Shown here in pieces: positions 58,893 to 64,000 of a stretch of DNA of 64,000 nucleotides. How positions within the stretch are numbered: position 1 is the first letter of the stretch; each line of letters opens with the position of its first letter. The DNA comes from Nonomuraea ceibae (lineage in GTDB: Bacteria; Actinomycetota; Actinomycetes; Streptosporangiales; Streptosporangiaceae): NCBI RefSeq assembly GCF_019396325.1, contig NZ_JAHKRO010000005.1, positions 124,001 to 188,000 on the forward strand, given 5' to 3'. The notes beneath the pieces are model-generated. The model made no database searches, was not told where the DNA came from, and saw only the letters and a list, made by a program, of their open reading frames with translations. The translations under genes and the position numbers were made by a program.

Positions 58893-60065
58893 ATGAGGTT
58901 GGCGGAGCTGTTGGCGCGTGACGACCTCCGGCTGACGCTCGTCACCGGCACCGGGACGCTCGACCGGGAGGTACGCCGCGCGTACCCGACGGACCTGCCC
59001 GATCCCCGCCGCTACCTGCGGCCCGGTGACCTGGTGCTGACCAGCGGGGTCTGGTACGGCGAGCCGGCCGACTGCGAGAGGTTCGCCGACGCGCTGTGGG
59101 CGAGCGACGTCGCCGGGCTGGTCGTGGGCCTGATCGTGCTGGGCGAGCTGCCGCAGGCGCTGGTGACGGCGTGCGAGCGGCGCAGGGTGCCGCTGATCCT
59201 GGCCGCGCCCGACCAGTCGTTCGGTGCGATCACCGAGGCGGTGGTCGCGGAGGCGTTCGCCGCCGAGCGTCGCCGGGCCGAGCGGGGCCGCGCGCAGACG
59301 CTGCTGGACGTGCTCGCCTCCCAGCAGATCGCGCCCGGCGAGGTGTCGGCGCACCTGCGGCTGCTCGGCGCCGATCCGGGCCTGCCGACGGCCGCGATGG
59401 TGGTCAGCGGGCCGGGCGGGCACGACCTGCCCGCGATGCTGCACGAGGCGCTGGCCAGGAAGGGCCGCCACCTGATCGTCGGCGGCCGGGCCGACGAGGC
59501 GATCGTGCTGGTCAACGGCAGGGCGACGCGCAAGGCGCTGAGCGAGGAGCTGCGCGCCCTGGCGGCCGACCGGCCAGGGCTGCGGCTCGCGGCCGGCATC
59601 AGCGACGCGACGGCCAGCGTGTCGCAGCTCGGCGAGGCGCTGGAGACCGCGCGCCGGGGCATGGAGTCGGCCCGCGACGGCGAGGGCCCGGTGTCGATCA
59701 TGTCGGTGGCCGACATCGACAGCTACGACCTGCTGCTGGCCGCGCTGCCGATGGGCGTGCGCCGCTCCTTCCGCGACCACCTGCTGGGGCCGGTCGAGGA
59801 GTACGACGCGCGCCACGGCTCGGAGCTGCTGCGCACGCTGGACGTGTTCCTGGAGACGTGCGGGTCCTGGCAGCGCGCCGCCGACGAGCTGTACGTGCAC
59901 GTCAACACGTTGCGCTACCGGATGCAGCGGGTCGAGGAGCTGACCGGCCGCCGCATGTCGTCGATGCGCGACCGGACGGACCTCTACCTGGCCCTCAGGG
60001 CAGGGCAGCTCGGGTCAGGACAGCACAGGTCAGGGGAGGCGGCCGGCGACGACGTGACCCCGTGA
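58893..60065 (+). CDS. PucR-family transcriptional regulator
   Basis: A 390-residue regulator with a PucR N-terminal domain (about 1-120; YLRPGDLVLTSGVWYG), a central degenerate GGDEF-like domain (LRLAAGISDATASVSQLGEALETAR) and a C-terminal HTH_30 (LLRTLDVFLETCGSWQRAADELYVHVNTLRYRMQRVEELTG). Such regulators control purine catabolism in Bacillus and nitrogen-source genes elsewhere. TAACAT at 58879-58884 precedes the ATG by eight bases, so it is probably leaderless. Targets may be the divergent deaminase and the ABC importer downstream; that is inference. Confidence 0.9.
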   Translation: MRLAELLARDDLRLTLVTGTGTLDREVRRAYPTDLPDPRRYLRPGDLVLTSGVWYGEPADCERFADALWASDVAGLVVGLIVLGELPQALVTACERRRVPLILAAPDQSFGAITEAVVAEAFAAERRRAERGRAQTLLDVLASQQIAPGEVSAHLRLLGADPGLPTAAMVVSGPGGHDLPAMLHEALARKGRHLIVGGRADEAIVLVNGRATRKALSEELRALAADRPGLRLAAGISDATASVSQLGEALETARRGMESARDGEGPVSIMSVADIDSYDLLLAALPMGVRRSFRDHLLGPVEEYDARHGSELLRTLDVFLETCGSWQRAADELYVHVNTLRYRMQRVEELTGRRMSSMRDRTDLYLALRAGQLGSGQHRSGEAAGDDVTP

Positions 60066-61208
60066 CACCACGGCGACGATGTTGTCCACGGTCAGGTCCT
60101 CGATGCGCTCCCACGGCCGCCCGCGCATCACGAGCAGGTCGGCGCCGAGACCGGGGGCGATCCGGCCGACGGGCATGCGGATCGCGTCGGCGGCGTCGGA
60201 GGTGGCCGCGCGCAGCGCCGCGCCCGCGTCCATGCCGAACACCCGGGTCATGTGCACGATCTCGGCGAGCTGGTCGCCGAACTGCACGTGGTGGCCGTTG
60301 GCGTCGGTGCCCAGCACGAACCGGACGCCGAGCCTGGCCGCCTCCGCGAACAGCGCGTCACGCTGGACCACCAGCTCGCCGGCCTTGATCCGGGCGTCCT
60401 CGGGGACCGGGACGCGGCCCTCGGTGATGGCCTCGTTGATCAGCAGCGTGGGCGCGACCGGGGTGCGCTGGGCGGCCAGCTTCTCGGCCAGGTCGCGGCT
60501 CATCAGCGTGCCGTGCTCGATGGAGTCGACGCCCTCCTCGACGGCCACCCGGATGCCGTCCTCGGTGTGGGCGTGCGAGGCGACGAGCATGCCGAGCGCG
60601 TGCGCCTCGTCGACGACGGCCCGGATCTCCTCGCGGGTGTAGTTGCGCCAGACGCTCTTGTCGCCGATGGACAGCACGCCGCCGCTGGTCGTGAGCTTGA
60701 TGCCGTCCATGCCGGCGCGGGCCCAGGCGCGCACCAGCTTGCGGCACTCGTCCGGGCCGTCGGCGGTGGGCTTGCGCAGCGGGAACGCGGGCGGCACGAA
60801 CAGGTCGTTGTGCCCGGCGGTCATCCCGACCACGCCGTGGACCTGGATGCGCGGGCCGGGCAGGATGCCGGCGTCGAAGGCCCGGCGGATGGCCACCTGC
60901 GCCTCGTCGCCGGCCAGGTCGCGCAGGGTCGTGACGCCGTGGCGCATGGCCCGCTGGGCGTGCGCGACGCCGTGCAGCACCTGCTCGTCGCGGGTGGTGA
61001 CCAGCGGCCAGGTGGTGAAGTCGGCCGAGCCGTCGCCCGCGTAGCCGATCAGGTGGACGTGCGTGTCCACCAGGCCGGGGATGACGCACAGGTCGTCGTC
61101 GCGCGGCGCCGCCGGGGTCACGCCGGTGATCCGGTCCGGCTCCCAGGTGAGGTCCACCGGGCCGCGTGGTTCAGTGCCGTCCCAAAGCGGGATTCCGTCC
61201 AGTCTCAT
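60030..61208 (-). CDS. Metal-dependent amidohydrolase
   Basis: A 392-residue amidohydrolase of the imidazolonepropionase/Xaa-Pro dipeptidase-like group. Metal residues are seen in GLVDTHVHLIG (His-x-His), GIKLTTSGG (bridging Lys), SHAHTED, SIEHGTL and GTDANGHH. The C-terminal part (GRIAPGLGADLLVMRG) is the usual small domain. It has no signal peptide. ATG at 61208 is used because the small domain N-terminus begins there. It overlaps the end of the convergent PucR gene by 36 bases. The substrate is unknown; a cyclic amide or dipeptide is likely. Confidence 0.85.
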   Translation of the reverse strand: MRLDGIPLWDGTEPRGPVDLTWEPDRITGVTPAAPRDDDLCVIPGLVDTHVHLIGYAGDGSADFTTWPLVTTRDEQVLHGVAHAQRAMRHGVTTLRDLAGDEAQVAIRRAFDAGILPGPRIQVHGVVGMTAGHNDLFVPPAFPLRKPTADGPDECRKLVRAWARAGMDGIKLTTSGGVLSIGDKSVWRNYTREEIRAVVDEAHALGMLVASHAHTEDGIRVAVEEGVDSIEHGTLMSRDLAEKLAAQRTPVAPTLLINEAITEGRVPVPEDARIKAGELVVQRDALFAEAARLGVRFVLGTDANGHHVQFGDQLAEIVHMTRVFGMDAGAALRAATSDAADAIRMPVGRIAPGLGADLLVMRGRPWERIEDLTVDNIVAVVSRGHVVAGRLP

Positions 61209-61425
61209 TCCACCCGACGGTACCTGACCCGCTCCCGACCTGGAGGGATCTACGGACCTCGCGTGGCGCGCTCGTAGGGAGCTACAGAATCGGCCACGTG
61301 TTTTGCCTGCGTGCGCGGAAACCGGGGTGCGGGCGGACGAGGTGGCCGAAACTCTGTCACACGATGGTAATAATCGATGTATAGCTTCCTGACCTGCACG
61401 TTCATCGCTCAGCCCAAGGAGAATC

Positions 61426-62478
61426 ATGGCTTCCCTCGACCGTCGTGCGTTCCTGCGGACGTCTGGTCTGGCCGGGCTGGCGCTCGGGCTGGCCGCCTGC
61501 GGTGGCGGCGGCACGTCCACCGGCGGCGGTGGCGAAGGCGGCGGGTTCGGCGCCGTGAAGCTGCAGCTGTCGTGGAAGAAGAACGTCGAGTTCGCCGGCG
61601 AGTACTTCGCCGACAGCAAGGGCTACTACAAGGCCGCCGGGTTCTCCCAGGTCGAGCTGCTGTCCGGCGGCGGCTCCGGCACCTCGGTCGAGTCGGGCCT
61701 GGCCACCGGCCGCTGCTGGATCGGCCTGTCGGCGCCCACGATCACCGCGCCCGCCGTCCTCCAGGGCGCCCAGCTCAAGATCGTCGGCGCGACGTTCCAG
61801 AAGAACCCGTTCGCCATCATCTCCCTCGGCAAGAACCCGATCGAGGACCCCAAGGCCCTGGTCGGCAAGCGCATCGGCGTCCAGGACTCCAACGAGCTGG
61901 TGTGGAACGCGCTGCTCAAGGCCAACGAGATCGACCCGGCGAGCGTGACGCGGGTGCCGTTCCAGTCGGACCCGTCCATGCTCACCTCCGGCCAGCTCGA
62001 CGGCTACGTCGGCTTCGTCACCAGCGGCCCGGTCCGGCTGAAGATGCAGGGCGTGGACGCCACCTACCTGCTGTTCGCCGACCACGGCCTGCCGCTGGCC
62101 GCCGAGACGTTCACGGTCCGCCAGGAGACGATCGACAACGAGCGCGACAAGCTCAAGGCGTTCCTGACCGCCGAGATCAAGGGCTGGAAGGACGCCGTCG
62201 CCGATCCGGCCAAGTCCGCCGAGATGGCCGCCAACACCTACGGCAAGGACCTCAACCTCGACGTCAAGGAGCAGACCGAGGAGGCCAAGATGCAGAACGA
62301 GCTCGTCGTCACCCCGGACGCCAAGGCCAACGGGCTGTTCACGATGACGCCCGAGCTGATCGCGCAGAACGTCGAGTCGCTGGGCAAGGCCGGTCTCGCC
62401 GTCAAGGCCGAGCAGCTGTTCGACCTGTCGGTCCTGGACGAGGTCTACCAGGCCGACCCGAGCCTGAAGCTCGCATGA
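61426..62478 (+). CDS. ABC importer substrate-binding lipoprotein, NMT1/THI5-like
   Basis: A 350-residue binding protein with both a Tat motif ([10 protein letters not shown]) and a lipobox (LGLAAC), so it is exported folded and lipid-anchored. The mature part is NMT1/THI5-like ([40 protein letters not shown]). Members of this group bind thiamine pyrimidine precursors, riboflavin, nitrate, sulfonates or pyrimidines. The genes before it concern purines, which makes a nucleobase-related ligand possible. AAGGAG precedes the ATG. ATPase and permease genes follow with four-base overlaps. Confidence 0.88.
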   Translation: MASLDRRAFLRTSGLAGLALGLAACGGGGTSTGGGGEGGGFGAVKLQLSWKKNVEFAGEYFADSKGYYKAAGFSQVELLSGGGSGTSVESGLATGRCWIGLSAPTITAPAVLQGAQLKIVGATFQKNPFAIISLGKNPIEDPKALVGKRIGVQDSNELVWNALLKANEIDPASVTRVPFQSDPSMLTSGQLDGYVGFVTSGPVRLKMQGVDATYLLFADHGLPLAAETFTVRQETIDNERDKLKAFLTAEIKGWKDAVADPAKSAEMAANTYGKDLNLDVKEQTEEAKMQNELVVTPDAKANGLFTMTPELIAQNVESLGKAGLAVKAEQLFDLSVLDEVYQADPSLKLA

Positions 62479-63227
62479 GCGGCATCTCGATCACCGGGCT
62501 GAGCAAGACCTTCGGCAAGGGCGTCACGGCCGTCGAGGGCGTCGACCTGGAGACCCCCAAGGGCTCGTTCCTGTCGCTGCTCGGCCCGTCGGGCTGTGGC
62601 AAGTCGACCGTGCTGCGCATCCTGGCCGGGCTGGAGGAGCCGACGTCCGGCGAGATCCGCGTCAACGGCGAGTCGCCCGAGGAGCTGCGCAGGAGCCACC
62701 ACCTCGGCATCGCCTTCCAGGACTCGGCGCTGCTGCCCTGGCGCAGCGTGCACGCCAACATCCGGCTGCCGCTGGAGGTCGCCGGGCTGAAGCCGGAGCC
62801 CGGCGTGATCGAGGACCTGATCAAGCTCGTCGGCCTGGAGGGCTTCGAGAAGGCCCGGCCCGCCGAGCTGTCGGGCGGCATGCGCCAGCGCGTGTCCATC
62901 GCCCGCGCGCTCGTCGTCAAGCCCAGCGTGCTGCTGCTCGACGAGCCGTTCGGCGCGCTGGACGACATGACCAGGCAGCGGCTCAACCTGGAGCTGCTGC
63001 GCATCTGGACCGAGAAGCCCGCCACCACGCTCATGGTCACCCACGGCATCGGCGAGGCGGTGTTCCTGTCGGACGTGGTCGCCGTGATGAGCCCGCGCCC
63101 CGGCCGCGTCGTGGAGCTGGTCCCGATCGACCTGCCGCGCCCGCGCACGCCCGACATGATGCGCACCCCGGAGTTCCACGCCTACCACGACCACCTCAGC
63201 GACCTGCTGTTCGGGCACGGCTCATGA
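62475..63227 (+). CDS. ABC importer ATP-binding protein (SsuB/TauB/ThiZ-like)
   Basis: A 250-residue ATPase with Walker [11 protein letters not shown]-loop [12 protein letters not shown], signature [16 protein letters not shown] and Walker [17 protein letters not shown], followed by [14 protein letters not shown]. The PWRSV Q-loop is typical of the nitrate/taurine/sulfonate class that pairs with NMT1-type binding proteins. It overlaps both neighbours by four bases. Confidence 0.93.
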   Translation: MSGISITGLSKTFGKGVTAVEGVDLETPKGSFLSLLGPSGCGKSTVLRILAGLEEPTSGEIRVNGESPEELRRSHHLGIAFQDSALLPWRSVHANIRLPLEVAGLKPEPGVIEDLIKLVGLEGFEKARPAELSGGMRQRVSIARALVVKPSVLLLDEPFGALDDMTRQRLNLELLRIWTEKPATTLMVTHGIGEAVFLSDVVAVMSPRPGRVVELVPIDLPRPRTPDMMRTPEFHAYHDHLSDLLFGHGS

Positions 63228-63988
63228 GGCGGCTGCACGGCCTGCTCGGCGTCGTCGCCCTGGTCGGGCTCTGGTGGCTGCTCGCCGCCACGGTGTTCGC
63301 CGGCGACGGCGCCGTGCCCACGCCGTGGGCGGTGCTCGCCGGGATGGCCGCCGACGGCTGGGGCTTCTACGGGCCGAACGTGTCGGCCACGCTGACGGCG
63401 GCGCTGCAGGGGTTCCTGTGGGGCAACGGGCTGGCGATCGGCGTCGCGGTGCTCGTCCTGCTCGTCCCCAGGCTGGAAGCCGTCGCCACCCAGCTCGCGG
63501 TGATCAGCTACTGCATCCCGCTGCTGGCCATCGGGCCGATCATCCTCGTCGTGTTCGGCGGCGAGGCGACGGTGGTGTTCCTGGCGGCGATCTCGGTGTT
63601 CTTCACCACGCTCATCGGCGCCCTGCTCGGGCTCCGCTCGGCCGACCGCGCCAGCCTCGACCTCATCACCGTCTACGGGGGCGGCAAGCTGGCCAAGCTG
63701 CGCCACGTGCAGATCATCTCGGCGCTGCCCAGCACGTTCGCCGGGCTGAAGATCTCCGCCCCGTCCGCGCTGCTCGGCGCCATCATCGGCGAATACCTCG
63801 GCAGCAACGACCAGGGGCTCGGCGTCTCGCTGATGATCTCCCAGCAGCAGTTCCAGGTGCCGCGCACGTGGGGGCTGGCCCTCGTCGCGGGGCTGATCGC
63901 CGGTCTCGGGTACGGGGTCGTCGCGCTCGTCGCCCGGCTGGTGACGCCCTGGTCGACGGGCAGAGCCGAAACGGGGTCCGCGCTGTGA
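63224..63988 (+). CDS. ABC importer permease (SsuC/ThiX-like)
   Basis: A 254-residue permease with about six membrane segments ([78 protein letters not shown]). The cytoplasmic EAA-type loop is [37 protein letters not shown]. Likely one half of a permease dimer, since another coupled frame begins at its stop. Confidence 0.93.
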   Translation: MRRLHGLLGVVALVGLWWLLAATVFAGDGAVPTPWAVLAGMAADGWGFYGPNVSATLTAALQGFLWGNGLAIGVAVLVLLVPRLEAVATQLAVISYCIPLLAIGPIILVVFGGEATVVFLAAISVFFTTLIGALLGLRSADRASLDLITVYGGGKLAKLRHVQIISALPSTFAGLKISAPSALLGAIIGEYLGSNDQGLGVSLMISQQQFQVPRTWGLALVAGLIAGLGYGVVALVARLVTPWSTGRAETGSAL

Positions 63989-64000
63989 TCGGCCGTACCG
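63985..64000 (+). CDS. Start of a further gene, cut by the window end
   Basis: A GTG at 63985 overlaps the permease stop by four bases (GTGA), the same coupling used by the two genes before it. Only five codons are visible. A second permease of the same importer is the natural guess. Confidence 0.35.

Noticed and set aside
61209..61425. Thiamine pyrophosphate riboswitch before the NMT1-type importer
   Set aside because: A few fragments recall the TPP motif, but the CTGAGA element and the proper order of conserved blocks are missing.

Overview
The window is chromosomal DNA from a high-GC Gram-positive actinomycete. Codons end almost always in G or C, GTG starts are common, and many genes appear to be transcribed without a 5' leader. 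The gene set (Tat-exported enzymes, xylanases, Ser/Thr kinases, GGDEF-EAL proteins, GatCAB, a core-MetE-like protein) suggests a filamentous actinomycete. A Streptosporangiales/Nonomuraea-like host is my guess and is not proven. I see no rRNA, tRNA, CRISPR array, transposase, integrase or prophage.

Layout. 0.2-6.5 kb: glycogen phosphorylase, a MurR/RpiR regulator, a secreted peptidoglycan amidase and an enoyl-CoA hydratase. 6.5-9 kb: a GH30-GH10 xylan-degrading operon with a CGAAA-N-TTTCG palindrome at its head. 9-11.2 kb: a small coiled-coil protein coupled to a QueC-like PP-loop enzyme, then a 608-bp non-coding region with imperfect repeats. 11.2-14.2 kb: a DppA-like D-aminopeptidase, a Tat-exported flavin amine oxidase and a YbaK-domain deacylase. 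14.3-19.5 kb: three tandem Ser/Thr kinases, two sharing an unusual C-terminal membrane module. 19.6-21.4 kb: etfBA. 21.4-27.3 kb, minus strand: a HIT protein, an ABC-2 exporter with its own two-component system, and a TetR-controlled MFS transporter.

27.3-40 kb is an actinobacterial core block: cysteine desulfurase, mnmA, a core-MetE-like protein, ligA, an RmdB-like GGDEF-EAL protein and gatCAB. Gene order resembles the iscS-trmU-Rv3015c-ligA-gatCAB-ilvBNC region of Mycobacterium tuberculosis. The two GGDEF-EAL genes sit where rmdB (after ligA) and cdgF (before ilvB) sit in Streptomyces. 40-50 kb is accessory: an MFS transporter, the tctCBA tricarboxylate transporter divergent from a CitAB-type two-component system, a VanW protein, a glucose/sorbosone dehydrogenase-like lipoprotein and a 2-hydroxyacid dehydrogenase. 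51-57.3 kb: a CdgF-like GGDEF-EAL protein, then ilvBNC preceded by a leader peptide and attenuator. 57.5-64 kb: a small secreted Asp/Asn-rich protein, an adenine-deaminase-type enzyme, a PucR regulator, an amidohydrolase and an NMT1/THI5-type ABC importer that runs off the window.

Main points of interest: the ilvB leader, whose coding sequence appears to begin at the transcription start; two tiny divergent intergenic regions whose opposed -10 elements share one TA step; a perfect 28-bp operator at tetR; the PP-loop pair beside a repeat-rich spacer; and the shared membrane module of the tandem kinases. All functional statements are read from sequence motifs and family knowledge; no searches were run.
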